From contig NZ_JADBEL010000020.1 in the NCBI RefSeq assembly GCF_014873855.1, positions 1 through 64,000 on the forward strand: a stretch of 64,000 nucleotides of DNA, written 5' to 3'. Positions within the stretch are counted from its first letter, which is position 1; the number at the start of each line of letters is the position of its first letter. This document shows positions 1 through 8,701 of the stretch, in pieces. The position numbers and the translations under genes are program-made. The notes under the pieces are model-generated. The model saw nothing but the letters and a program-made list of their open reading frames with translations. It was not told the origin of the DNA and searched no databases. The stretch comes from Sporosarcina limicola (GTDB lineage: Bacteria > Bacillota > Bacilli > Bacillales_A > Planococcaceae).

Positions 1-1
1 C

Positions 2-94
2 AAAAAACTAGTCGAAAATCAACTACAGCAATGGATGGCCGGTTTACCCAGTTATATCAAGGCTTATTTGCCGATTTCAGTGTGCGAAAGTTGA
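2..94 (+). pseudogene. 3' end of an unidentified gene cut by the window edge
   Basis: An open frame enters at the left edge and stops at TGA 92-94, giving about 30 residues that end in LPISVCES. A terminator-like hairpin follows about 130 bases downstream, which supports a real transcript end. I do not recognise the family. It could also be a short chance frame. Confidence 0.25.
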
Positions 95-220
95 GTCATT
101 TATCATATCTATAGTGTATCAATCATTAAAATAAACTACAACATAGATGATTAAAAGATTCAGATCTTTCGGATACTTAAAGTACCACAAAGCCTTGCGT
201 TAGAATTTAGATTAACGTTC

Positions 221-250
221 AACTCATATCGATTGGTACATGAGTTTTTT
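221..250 (+). terminator. Rho-independent terminator-like hairpin
   Basis: The arms AACTCAT and ATGAGTT are separated by a 13-base loop and followed by a run of T on the + strand. It would end transcription from the truncated gene at the left edge. Confidence 0.45.
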
Positions 251-307
251 GTATTTATGAGGATTCTTATCCAATTGAGATGTCTGTCCGAATTTTAACA
301 AGTCTTT

Positions 308-724
308 TTACCACAAATGACGACCACTCTTCTTTAATAACTTTTGCTCTTCGCTTTTTTCATGCTCCCTACAACCTAACAACACATCTTCTCGAGCTAC
401 AATTGGATCATACCAGTCAGCCTTCCCCTTAGCCCAGTCAATCCATGCTGAAGTATCATCATTAACGGCGTTTTGGCCAGGAGTATTTTCAACCGCCTTG
501 ATATACGCTCTAATTCTATATACTTTCTCATGCCGCTCATCAATAATCTGATAACTCCAACTCTCAGAAAACCTATCTTCATTTTTTATGGCAAATCCAA
601 TTGGTAGAAGCTCATTTCTCATTCCAATACTAACAGCCATTGGCGATATCCCTAAATAATCTGCTGCTATTTTGCATGTGATTTTTGGGAAAGACCTTAT
701 TTCATCATCTGTATATCTCCCCAT
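308..724 (-). CDS. Small hypothetical protein with HTH-like N-terminus
   Basis: 138 aa with no signal peptide or membrane segment. Residues about 15-45 (IAADYLGISPMAVSIGMR, then LPIGFA) resemble the excisionase-like or winged-helix start of small phage and mobile-element DNA-binding proteins. The C-terminal third is charged and rich in Lys and Glu. It is transcribed in the same direction as the Fic remnant and the dynamin operon but about 110 bases downstream of the Fic stop. The DNA-binding role is inferred only from the N-terminal pattern. I do not recognise a specific family. Confidence 0.55.
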   Translation of the reverse strand: MGRYTDDEIRSFPKITCKIAADYLGISPMAVSIGMRNELLPIGFAIKNEDRFSESWSYQIIDERHEKVYRIRAYIKAVENTPGQNAVNDDTSAWIDWAKGKADWYDPIVAREDVLLGCREHEKSEEQKLLKKSGRHLW

Positions 725-837
725 GTTTTTCGCCTCCCACCTTAATTGAAAATAAAAAATCTACACAGTCCTTATAAAACATATTCAATAAAAAAGAACG
801 AACTCCTTTATTTGGAATCCATTCAAAAATTATTGTG

Positions 838-1170
838 CTATATTTCCGGATCAAAGTAAGATACCATCCTCTCGTACCGATCCTGCGAAGATAAACAAGT
901 ATCTATCAAGAATCCTTTTTCCGATTTATATTCTTTAAGGCCACGATAATAAAATAGCTTATACTCATGGTCAATAATAAATGGGAGGACGTTGTTCTTT
1001 AGGCACTCTTTAAACATAATGATTCGTCCCACCCGTCCATTTCCGTCCTGAAAGGGGTGTATGCGCTCAAATTGATAATGAAAATCAATAATATCCCCAA
1101 TGGTGATTGTAGCTTTTGCATGATAGTCAGCAAGAAGTTGTTTCATTTCACTGCTAACTTTTGCAGGTGT
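838..1170 (-). pseudogene. C-terminal half of a Fic-domain AMP transferase
   Basis: The frame encodes the Fic signature HPFQDGNGRVGR (consensus HxFx[D/E]GNGRxxR), which in intact proteins transfers AMP or a related group from a nucleotide to a target hydroxyl. The open frame extends upstream of the first ATG (1146) to a stop at 1171-1173, and the added residues TPAKVSSEM look like normal Fic sequence. The N-terminal half, usually 100 residues or more, is missing. The frame starts only about 10 bases beyond the leoA stop codon, so the 5' part was probably lost when the GTPase operon arrived or by a deletion at the same junction. Activity is unlikely. Confidence 0.75.
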
Positions 1171-1180
1171 CTAAATCCTG

Positions 1181-2854
1181 TTAGAAAAGAAATTTAAAGT
1201 CAGCTTCGATAATCTCGCCTTGATGCTTCCACTCTTTAAATTCTCTTTGAAAATCTGCCCTCTTGTCCACTTCCCCCTTCATTTCAGCTACACGATTAAT
1301 TAATTCAATATAATTGGGGAAGAGTTGCTCGATAAATTTCTCGTTATCATTGATGAAACCAAGATATTCTTGACGTTGCTTGTTGAAGTTTCGAACAATC
1401 CCTTCAACTACATTTTGAAATTGCTTTTTCTTCTTCATTTCATTCCAGCTATCCCAAGCTTCTATTCCTACTCCTAACACTGCACCAAATATTGCAAATC
1501 CTTTTGATAATTTATCAGCATATTTAACTGCTCCCCAAGGCTTAAATTTCATAGATGGCATCAACAAATCTCTCGCAGCAAGCACATTAGAATTTGTCAC
1601 TTTAACACCACCTTTTTTAAGAAATTCACCACCGACTTTTATGCCATTTAACGCCATATCACCAACGATATGATTGTAATGCTCAATACTAGCATTAAAA
1701 CTCATCTCCACTTGTGAGATTTCTCGAACCATTTTTCCTAGTTGACGTTCAAATTCATTTTGAATGTTGGTATCTAACACCACTCCCCCTTCACCAATAT
1801 TTCGTTCGAAGAAGGCTTCTATTGTATCTAAATCAGTCCCGTTCACTTGAAGAATCAAGTCGGAAAAATATTCTGTCATAAAGTCTCTTAAATCAATACG
1901 AACTTTACTAATTTGTCTTTCGGATCTATCAAGTTCTTTTTGTATATCCAAACAAGCACGCTTAAATTTCTTCATTTCTTCTATTGCTTTAGCAACTCGG
2001 TCTTGCGCCACCGGCATTTCACGTATAATAACGTCCCTAACAATACTTTGTTGTGATGCAACCACCAAAGTATTTCTACCGCCAAATTCCTTTATTTTTT
2101 GAGTTGTTGCTGATTGCAAATCACCAATACGTGATATTCCCTTATATTCGGTGAGTTTAGATAACCAATAATCAATTCCTTCTCCAAACGGATCAGCTGA
2201 AACAGCGACTATTGAAACTTCCTGATCCGCTTGAATGATTCCAAAACCATGTAACCTTGTTAATATATTTTCACGCTTTGTATAGAATCTTTCATTGAAA
2301 TCATCCTCATCTTCGATATCCGCTTCCTCATCAAATCTACTTATAACAAAAACTGTTCGAGACAGAAGATCCAAGTCCTTAAATAACCAAATCAAATCAT
2401 CTTTATGACTCTCCTTAATTGGATTATTAGGATTCATCACATAAAGTACTAGGTTTGCTTCGCTCACATATTTTTTTGTGATATCATTATATTTTTCTTG
2501 TTCCTCTGTCTCTTTAAAACCAAATAATCCAGGAGTGTCAATTAGCTCGAAATCATCCATTTCATAAATATTTACTTCATCTGTTGACTCTGATTGACTA
2601 ATTTTCATCGTTGAAGTATCGTAATTTTCCGACCAAGCTGCTGCAATCGATGTTTTCCCTTCAGAAAACCCACCAACCAAAGCTACTTTGAGTTTTTCAC
2701 TTGTTATTTTATTGATTCCTACTTCTATTTTATTTGTGATTTCTTCGCTGGGTACAATACCAAATTTCTGTCCGTCCTTTAAAAAGCCTAGTAGTCTTTC
2801 CAGTATTTCAATTGTCTTTGTTTGTTGTTGTTTGAAATAATCAATCGTTTCCAT
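1181..2854 (-). CDS. leoA: LeoA-type dynamin-like GTPase (Eleos defence system)
   Basis: 557 aa from the preferred ATG at 2854, which has a GGGGAG ribosome site. An ATG at 2881 would add nine residues. The GTPase signatures are visible: G1 GGFSEGKTS at residues 61-69, G3 DTPG at 106-109 and a G4-like SRFD at about 172. A long helical C-terminal half follows, with a hydrophobic patch near residue 440 that may act as the membrane-binding paddle of dynamin-like proteins. The size and P-loop match LeoA of enterotoxigenic E. coli. Together with LeoBC this corresponds to the Eleos anti-phage system of the literature. The gene overlaps leoBC by 14 bases, so translation is probably coupled. The defence role is inferred from family and partner. 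Confidence 0.85.
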   Translation of the reverse strand: METIDYFKQQQTKTIEILERLLGFLKDGQKFGIVPSEEITNKIEVGINKITSEKLKVALVGGFSEGKTSIAAAWSENYDTSTMKISQSESTDEVNIYEMDDFELIDTPGLFGFKETEEQEKYNDITKKYVSEANLVLYVMNPNNPIKESHKDDLIWLFKDLDLLSRTVFVISRFDEEADIEDEDDFNERFYTKRENILTRLHGFGIIQADQEVSIVAVSADPFGEGIDYWLSKLTEYKGISRIGDLQSATTQKIKEFGGRNTLVVASQQSIVRDVIIREMPVAQDRVAKAIEEMKKFKRACLDIQKELDRSERQISKVRIDLRDFMTEYFSDLILQVNGTDLDTIEAFFERNIGEGGVVLDTNIQNEFERQLGKMVREISQVEMSFNASIEHYNHIVGDMALNGIKVGGEFLKKGGVKVTNSNVLAARDLLMPSMKFKPWGAVKYADKLSKGFAIFGAVLGVGIEAWDSWNEMKKKKQFQNVVEGIVRNFNKQRQEYLGFINDNEKFIEQLFPNYIELINRVAEMKGEVDKRADFQREFKEWKHQGEIIEADFKFLF

Positions 2855-5114
2855 ACATGAGCTCCCCTTCCCGTTCAACATCTATTGCGATTAATTTAAG
2901 TTCATCCTCAACTTCTTTAAAAACTTCAGCCATCACTACAACTTGGCTAACCGATTTTTCTATTTCATTTTTAATATTACTTACTCCTTCTTTTACAGAG
3001 TTTATTATATTTTCCATTTGTTTTTCTAATTCCTCTCTTAGTCCACTTGCAAATTTTTCAATATTTTCATCTGCACTTTTTCTTTGCTGTGATTTATGGT
3101 AGTCGCTATCAAAGTAGGCTATAACTTTTTTTCCAACACTCACCATCCCTCCGAGAATAGATATTGCAAGTACCACCCACCCTAGAGGATTTGTAATATT
3201 AATTGCAAGAAAAACTACGCCTATAATATCACCTATGATTGAAGTTACTGCTCCAACCTTATTTACGTTACTTTTAATATTAATTTCCGGATTAAATTCA
3301 AAGTTAAAATCAACTGTATCTGAATAGGATTCTACTAATTCATCAACATATCGTTCGTATTTTTTAACAATCTCTGATATATCAGTTTGAAATTCCTTGT
3401 TAATCTTATTAACTTCCTTATGAAAGCTTTCGACTAATTTCTTAGTCTCTTCCTCAGTTCCCACTTTTAATTTCTCTGTAAATTCTTCAGTTTTAATTTT
3501 ATCATCTATATCCGAATATACTTTCTCTCTCAATCTACTTTTAAAGCTATTTATTGATTTATTAATGGAATTGAGTAGATTTTGGTGAAATATTTCCCCA
3601 GTCTCATCTAATTGGTAGGAACTATCTTTTAGAGTTCTTTTTAACCTTTTCTCTAAATGATTGATGCTTTCTGAGACTTCTTTTATATTCTCCCGCGTTT
3701 CACTCAGTGAGAGAGCAATTTTTCTGAAATTAGACTTAACTATCTTATCCTTAACATTACTAACTAATTGTGAGGTCATCCATTTTGAAAAGGCGGTGAC
3801 TTTGCTCTTCTCCAACAAGATTTCTGAGGAATCAAATGCATCAATAAATTTCATTTTTGATTTTTCAAAACTAGATCCCCAATAGTTCCCAACCGAAATG
3901 AAAGCTGGATAAGCACTTAATGATATGTGCTTCGTATATTGTTCACCGAGCGTATCTTGCATCTTTTGATCAACTATATCTAAACTTTCAGATTCATCAA
4001 CAGAAATTAATGCTTTCAATAATTGCCTCGGGTTCTTCACTCGTTTATTGTAAACAAAATATACTTCAGATTGCTTTTTTAATTGTTCCCCAATTTTTTC
4101 TATCGTTCCCAGACTTTCATCATTACCTTTTTGCGGTGGCGTTGCCTTTCCACTAACATAAAAAACAACATGTGCTTTTTCGACAGCAGCATCAATCTCT
4201 TTTTGAACAACCCCTTCTTTCCCTTCTATTCCTGGTAAATCCAAAATACAAAATTGTAAACTGTCTACATTAAACCTATATTCGCCAACATTTCGAGTAT
4301 AATCGGAGCGACCATCACCGACAATATTACCATCACTATTTTCTATTAGTTTTGTATCAAGTTTAGCTAACTGTTCATTCAAAGGTGGTATTTTACTTTC
4401 GAGGTATTTCTTATCATTTTTATATTCTGACTCGATGCCTTCCATATTCTCTTGATTCTTAAGAATGGCTTTCTCAAGTTGTACAGCTTGCTGTTCTAAT
4501 TCGAAAATTAGTAATTCTATCATATTCAATTCTTTTTGTTCATCTAACTGGTGGACAATACTTTTTAGAAAACCACCTAAGCTATAAATAACTTTCTGTA
4601 AAATTTCGTAATTTAATTTATTTACACTACTTTTCTTTTTTTCCAAAGAAGTTTCAAGCACATTTTTTCTCGATAATATATCTTGTATGATGTTCTCATA
4701 CGTTTGAATTTTATTTTCATTAAAAATTTCAAGTTCATCTAGCTTGTTCTGTAAATCAGCAATTTTCAACTCTTTTTGCCTATATTCATCAAGTGCCACT
4801 ACATAATTGGCCCGTTCCTGTAATTTCGTTTTTTCATTTAATAAAATGCGCAAGGTCTCAATCAAGGTTGATTTCCCAGCATTAGTTTCCCCATAAAAAG
4901 CAATCGTAAATACATCCCACTCCGCATTCTTTTCGAGTGATTGAAGTGTTTCTTGCAGATTTTGATGAAGTGAATTCAGCTTGTTTTTAGCCTGTTTTTG
5001 GTGTTCTATTATTTCTGAATCTGTACTTTCACTTTCAAGAGTTATAAGTAATTTTTCAACTTTACCTATTACTTTGGGATAAATAGTTTGTGGTAAAATA
5101 TTAGTTTTCCCCAT
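2841..5114 (-). CDS. leoBC: LeoBC-type dynamin-like GTPase (Eleos defence system)
   Basis: 757 aa. G1 is GETNAGKST at residues 75-83, G3 is DLPG at 292-295 and G4-like NKRV is near 356. Between G1 and G3 lies an inserted coiled coil (about 100-260), unusual for simple GTPases but typical of the LeoBC partner. A strongly hydrophobic pair of helices at about 615-665 (around INITNPLGWVVLAISIL) is likely the membrane insertion element. The start has AAGGA seven bases upstream, and an extended -10 box precedes it. It is the first gene of the two-gene operon. Known Eleos systems pair LeoBC with LeoA in this order. Both P-loops look intact, so the system may be functional. Confidence 0.83.
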   Translation of the reverse strand: MGKTNILPQTIYPKVIGKVEKLLITLESESTDSEIIEHQKQAKNKLNSLHQNLQETLQSLEKNAEWDVFTIAFYGETNAGKSTLIETLRILLNEKTKLQERANYVVALDEYRQKELKIADLQNKLDELEIFNENKIQTYENIIQDILSRKNVLETSLEKKKSSVNKLNYEILQKVIYSLGGFLKSIVHQLDEQKELNMIELLIFELEQQAVQLEKAILKNQENMEGIESEYKNDKKYLESKIPPLNEQLAKLDTKLIENSDGNIVGDGRSDYTRNVGEYRFNVDSLQFCILDLPGIEGKEGVVQKEIDAAVEKAHVVFYVSGKATPPQKGNDESLGTIEKIGEQLKKQSEVYFVYNKRVKNPRQLLKALISVDESESLDIVDQKMQDTLGEQYTKHISLSAYPAFISVGNYWGSSFEKSKMKFIDAFDSSEILLEKSKVTAFSKWMTSQLVSNVKDKIVKSNFRKIALSLSETRENIKEVSESINHLEKRLKRTLKDSSYQLDETGEIFHQNLLNSINKSINSFKSRLREKVYSDIDDKIKTEEFTEKLKVGTEEETKKLVESFHKEVNKINKEFQTDISEIVKKYERYVDELVESYSDTVDFNFEFNPEINIKSNVNKVGAVTSIIGDIIGVVFLAINITNPLGWVVLAISILGGMVSVGKKVIAYFDSDYHKSQQRKSADENIEKFASGLREELEKQMENIINSVKEGVSNIKNEIEKSVSQVVVMAEVFKEVEDELKLIAIDVEREGELMYGND

Positions 5115-5149
5115 ATAATCATCCTTCTTGTATTGATGTGTCAGTTATC

Positions 5150-5184
5150 TGTATTATACCATCTAAACTATATCTTAACTTTAT
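5150..5184 (-). promoter_or_regulatory. Extended -10 promoter of the leoBC-leoA operon
   Basis: On the minus strand a perfect TATAAT (5153-5158) is preceded by TGG, giving an extended -10 about 40 bases before the leoBC start. The -35 region is weak. The IS3 element ends within about 10-30 bases of this box, so the element sits directly against the promoter. Confidence 0.5.
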
Positions 5185-5242
5185 GGTGACAGTGGTCAAG
5201 CCCCATGAAAATAGACACGAAATAAATGCTTAAATTGTGCCA

Positions 5243-6136
5243 CTAAGCACTTTTAAAATACGTAGTTAGAAAAGATGACGGTGATAAAAACCCAAGTCTT
5301 TTCTGGCTACGTTTTTTTGCGTAAAATGTTGCGTATTTTGGTAAATCTTCCATCAGCTGCTCAACCGAAAGCATAGGGAATAGAAGTGAAAACTCGACTT
5401 TTAAATGAGAGAAAAAGCATTCAATCATAGCGTTATCATGACAATTTGCTTTACGCGACATACTTGGAATAAATCCCAATACCTTCGAAAGCTGATGATA
5501 GCGATAAGAACGATACACATTCCCTTGATCTGTATGGATGATTACCTGACTTAAGTCTGTGAGTTGACGTGCTTCCATGGCTTGGCGAATAGTGGCTTCC
5601 ATCATAGTTGTATCGGAATGGAAGCTAACTTGAAAACCAATAGGTTCTCGATTAAAGAGATCGATTAAAGAGATCCATTAAAGCAGATACATAGATTTTT
5701 GTATCACAAAATGTAATTTCAGTGACATCCATTACCCATTTATGATTCGGGAAAAACGCATTAAAATTACGATTTAACAGGTTCGGATAAATATAGCCAG
5801 CGGCAATTTTTTTCTTCTCTGTGGACGATTTTTTCTTTCTCACTTTTGCAGCTAAACTCATCTCACGCATTAAGCGGGCTACCCGTTTATGGTTAATCAC
5901 ATAGCCATTTTGTTCTTTTAACGTACCCGCAATTCGTTTTACTCCATACGTTCCACTTACTCATCATAAAGCGATTGGATCATCTTTTTATCACGCCAAT
6001 CGCGTTCAGAAGGGCCTTTTTGGGAGCGCCCCATAATAAGCGTAGTAACCGCTAGGTGACACATTAAACGCTCTAGCTAATAGTTCCACCGTATATTCCT
6101 TTCTCAAACTTGTCATTGCTTCAAAGTACACAGATT
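5243..6136 (-). pseudogene. IS3 orfB transposase (DDE integrase), frameshifted
   Basis: Fragments of an rve-type integrase core are readable: WVMDVTEITF with the first Asp (near 5745), IIHTDQGNVY with the second Asp and CHDNAMIECFF with the Glu (5400-5560). The frame is broken at least three times: near 6030, near 5960, and at 5649-5674, where a 13-base tandem duplication (CGATTAAAGAGAT twice) shifts the frame. Removing one copy restores a continuous ALMDLFNREPIGFQ reading. The transposase is therefore dead, although the catalytic residues survive in pieces. Confidence 0.8.
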
Positions 6137-6466
6137 TTACTTCTGTTTGAGAAAGGTTTGGAACTTTTTTAAGATTTCCACCTGAATCTGTTGTTCTTTA
6201 TAAGCTTTTTCAATGGCTTTTAAACGTACTAATTCTTCTATATCCACCATAGTCATTTCGCTATTATGCGTATCTTTTTCTAGAAAATAAGCCGGACCAA
6301 AATCTTTATATTGTCTGACCCATTGTTGAATACTTGTTTGGCTAACGTCCATCTTTTCTGCCATTTGTTTTGTGGGTATGTTTTCTTCCAAAATACGCTC
6401 TACCGCTTTTATTTTATTTTCAGGTGATGTATTAATATTTCGTTTCCTACGTGGTCTGTAAACCAT
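6137..6466 (-). CDS. IS3 orfA (HTH transposase subunit)
   Basis: 109 aa. An Arg-rich start (YRPRRKRN) is followed by a helix-turn-helix at about residues 18-50 (IPTKQMAEKMDVSQTSIQQW) and a C-terminal helix rich in Glu and Lys that is probably a leucine-zipper segment. OrfA binds the element's ends and normally frameshifts into orfB to make the full transposase. This copy is intact, but its orfB partner is not, so the element cannot move on its own. Confidence 0.75.
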   Translation of the reverse strand: MVYRPRRKRNINTSPENKIKAVERILEENIPTKQMAEKMDVSQTSIQQWVRQYKDFGPAYFLEKDTHNSEMTMVDIEELVRLKAIEKAYKEQQIQVEILKKFQTFLKQK

Positions 6467-6558
6467 GTTGTCATCCCCTTTTAATGAATTATAAAATAAT
6501 ACTGGTACAATACTATACCCGCTTTATGTCCATTATAAGGGGGTCGACCACAGTTACC

Positions 6559-6873
6559 TAATGTTTGAATGTTCGAGATTGAATGTATGATATCTCAAAA
6601 GATAAATGGTTTTTAGAATGAAATAAAGAGTACCCTACTCTAAAACAATTTAGAATCGCTTTAGAACTTAATACTCAAAATTTAATTCATTGATTCAAAC
6701 TGGGCAGGTTGCACTAAGTTAGACAATAAAATTAAGGTCTTGTAAAATACAACTAACAGAGATAAGGAGAATCTATAATAACCGAACGCCTGAAGATGAG
6801 AAAGATAAAGAAATAAATTTAAAGAATTAAAGTTTAGAGATTTAATTAAACTTACCATTGATGTTAAAGGAAC
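6559..6873. other. AT-rich gap without a recognisable gene
   Basis: About 315 bases between the IS3 right end and the nuclease stop codon. Both strands carry many stops and I see no coding remnant, hairpin with T-run or repeat. Confidence 0.5.
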
Positions 6874-7935
6874 TTACCACACTTCCTGGAGCGGCAAATT
6901 TATCCACTCCTTTTTGAGGAAAGCACGAACATTATTTCCGCATATCATTTCACAAACTATATCACTTTTGGAATATCTATTATTAAATTCTTCAATCATA
7001 ACTTCTTTATCTTTTTTATTCTCATAATCAAGCAATTTAAACATTGCTAGAATTAGTTCGCTTATACAATTTACTCCCTTTGGTATGAAAATTGTATTTT
7101 CATTTAATTTAGTAGTGAAATTAACAGTCTGACTATCGTCAATCTTCACAAACGAAAAGTAATTATTTTCATATAATAAATCATAAGGATTTATATCTCT
7201 TTCTTTTCTTGTTCTCTGAACTAGAATTCCCATTACTTTTTCTAACTGCAAGATTATTTTGAGCTGTTCCTTTATTGGAACCTCGAAGAATCTTTCTATT
7301 TGTGAAAAGGCATATAGATTTAATGTTTTGGAATCAACACCCGAAAGATTCAGACTTTCTTGATTAGGAAACCATCCAAGTAAGTCTTTCCTTGAAAATG
7401 TTTTTCCCTTTGTAGAATAACTAATAAACTGGTAAATTAATGCTTGAACCTTTAAACGCTTTATTTCAGGTGATAATAGTGGATTGATACTAAATAATAT
7501 CTTTTCCAGTTCTATATATATCTTCGATTCAAGGGAATGGATCGAAAAATCTTCTATTTCAATATTTATTCTACCTGAATATTTCTGAAATTCACTATCC
7601 ACCGAGAAAATAGAATTGTCTAATTGCCTCTTAAATTTCTTACCACCTTGAGAGAGTTGTCCTACTAAAATCAATTCATATGTTTCTGCTGAGGGCTCGT
7701 CTTTAATTAACTCCTTTAATAAATCAGAAATTATCTTTTCACTAAAATTATTAATACTGGATTTTACTTGTGTAACTTTTCGGTCCCCATTAGAATACTC
7801 CCATAAAATATCTACTTTCTCATGACTCTCTGACGGTTCAAGTGTAACTTTCTCCCAAGTAGATTCTGTTAAAGAAGAGAGTACCGCCACAACTGCCTGG
7901 AATAGATAACCCCTAGCTCCTTCACGCCCACCCAT
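6874..7935 (-). CDS. Orphan Cap4-like (PD-D/ExK) nuclease-domain protein
   Basis: 353 aa. The N-terminus has the pattern of dsDNA endonuclease domains at the start of Cap4/DUF4297-type immune proteins: GYLFQAVVAVL (a conserved Gln-containing helix), an upstream Glu (LEPSE), the Asp of VDILWEY, and QVKSS with the catalytic Lys near residue 57. The remaining 280 residues are helical and match no domain I can name. There is no cyclase, NTPase or STAND neighbour, so it is either a standalone effector or a remnant of a larger system. The ribosome site GGGTGAG precedes the ATG. The nuclease call rests on the motif order and is moderately secure; the defence role is inferred. Confidence 0.55.
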   Translation of the reverse strand: MGGREGARGYLFQAVVAVLSSLTESTWEKVTLEPSESHEKVDILWEYSNGDRKVTQVKSSINNFSEKIISDLLKELIKDEPSAETYELILVGQLSQGGKKFKRQLDNSIFSVDSEFQKYSGRINIEIEDFSIHSLESKIYIELEKILFSINPLLSPEIKRLKVQALIYQFISYSTKGKTFSRKDLLGWFPNQESLNLSGVDSKTLNLYAFSQIERFFEVPIKEQLKIILQLEKVMGILVQRTRKERDINPYDLLYENNYFSFVKIDDSQTVNFTTKLNENTIFIPKGVNCISELILAMFKLLDYENKKDKEVMIEEFNNRYSKSDIVCEMICGNNVRAFLKKEWINLPLQEVW

Positions 7936-8076
7936 AATCTCACCCGCTTTTCTATATTTAAAATTTAGGCTAGTTGTATAATCAACTTAGCCACCTAAAT
8001 TCAGTCAAAAAAATGCCGTTATAAAATTTCGTGTATCATTGAAATTAGTAGACTAACAATGAGAGGAAGTTTTATA

Positions 8077-8455
8077 ATGGCGCACCTACAGAATACCGTA
8101 CAAAAACGTAATTTTAAACACCTCACTTCTTTTGAGCGTGGAATGATTTCTGCGCTGCATAAAGAAGGACATTCTAATCGGGGAATCGCTAGACGCTTGG
8201 GGCGCGCTCACCAAGCGATTGCAAATGAACTTAAGTGTGGAACGACGACACAACTCAAGACTGGCAGAAATCCTTACACAGCCTACTTCCCCGAGACAGG
8301 ACAGGCTGTGTATGAACAGAATAGAAAATTTGTGGTGCCAAAAGTAAATTGCGGAAAGATCATGAATCAAGGCTGGTCACCTAATGCAGTGGTTGGATTT
8401 TCGAAACAACAAAACGATTGGAAAGACAAGCCTATGGTGTCCACCAAAACCCTTC
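8077..8455 (+). pseudogene. 5' fragment of an IS30-family transposase
   Basis: The preferred ATG at 8077 follows AGAGGAAG. About 125 residues look like an IS30 N-terminus, with HTH segments LTSFERGMISALHKEGHS and IARRLGRAHQAIANEL, then NQGWSPNAVVG. After KTLR near 8453 the frame runs into foreign sequence, the 3' end of the oppositely oriented SIR2-like fragment. The DDE domain and right end are missing, so the fragment is inactive. It is not a copy of the IS30-type element at 15 kb, whose transposase differs clearly. Confidence 0.75.
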
Positions 8456-8459
8456 GTTG

Positions 8460-8690
8460 TGGTACCAGTCACCCAAACTTCCGCTCATCAATTTCCATAT
8501 ATACCTCCAAGATCATTCGTTTTTTTTAAATTCTCACTTTTAAAAGCGTACTCGACAAACCCAATTTGTCAATGAATCCACTCATAGCGGATATCTTCTT
8601 ACTATTTTTGTCACCGTTTGGAATGGCTGCACAACTTGAGCCTGCTCCAAGAATGACAACGTGAGGCCTACGCTTTATAATAGTACTCAT
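8460..8690 (-). pseudogene. N-terminal fragment of a Rossmann-fold (SIR2-like) protein
   Basis: An ATG at 8690 opens 54 residues containing VILGAGSSCAAIPNGD, a glycine-rich loop like that of SIR2-type NAD-binding proteins. It stops at 8526-8528. After a frameshift the sequence LEVYMEIDER continues before the junction with the IS30 fragment near 8455. The gene starts 11 bases after the stop of the 259-aa gene, so the two formed an operon. SIR2-like domains are common NADase effectors in defence operons, but the fragment is too short to prove that family. Confidence 0.5.
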
Positions 8691-8701
8691 TTTTTTCAAA
8701 A

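Larger units (their letters stand above)
5185..6558 (-). mobile_element. Decayed IS3-family insertion sequence
   Basis: About 1.37 kb bounded by imperfect inverted repeats, GGTGACAGTGGTC at 5185 and the complement of GGTAACTGTGGTC ending at 6558. Inside are orfA and a damaged orfB, the usual IS3 layout. No clear target duplication was found. The element lies directly upstream of leoBC. Confidence 0.75.

Noticed and set aside
8077-8455. The IS30 fragment as a second copy of the 15-kb IS30 element
   Set aside because: Their transposase N-termini differ strongly and the terminal repeats do not match.
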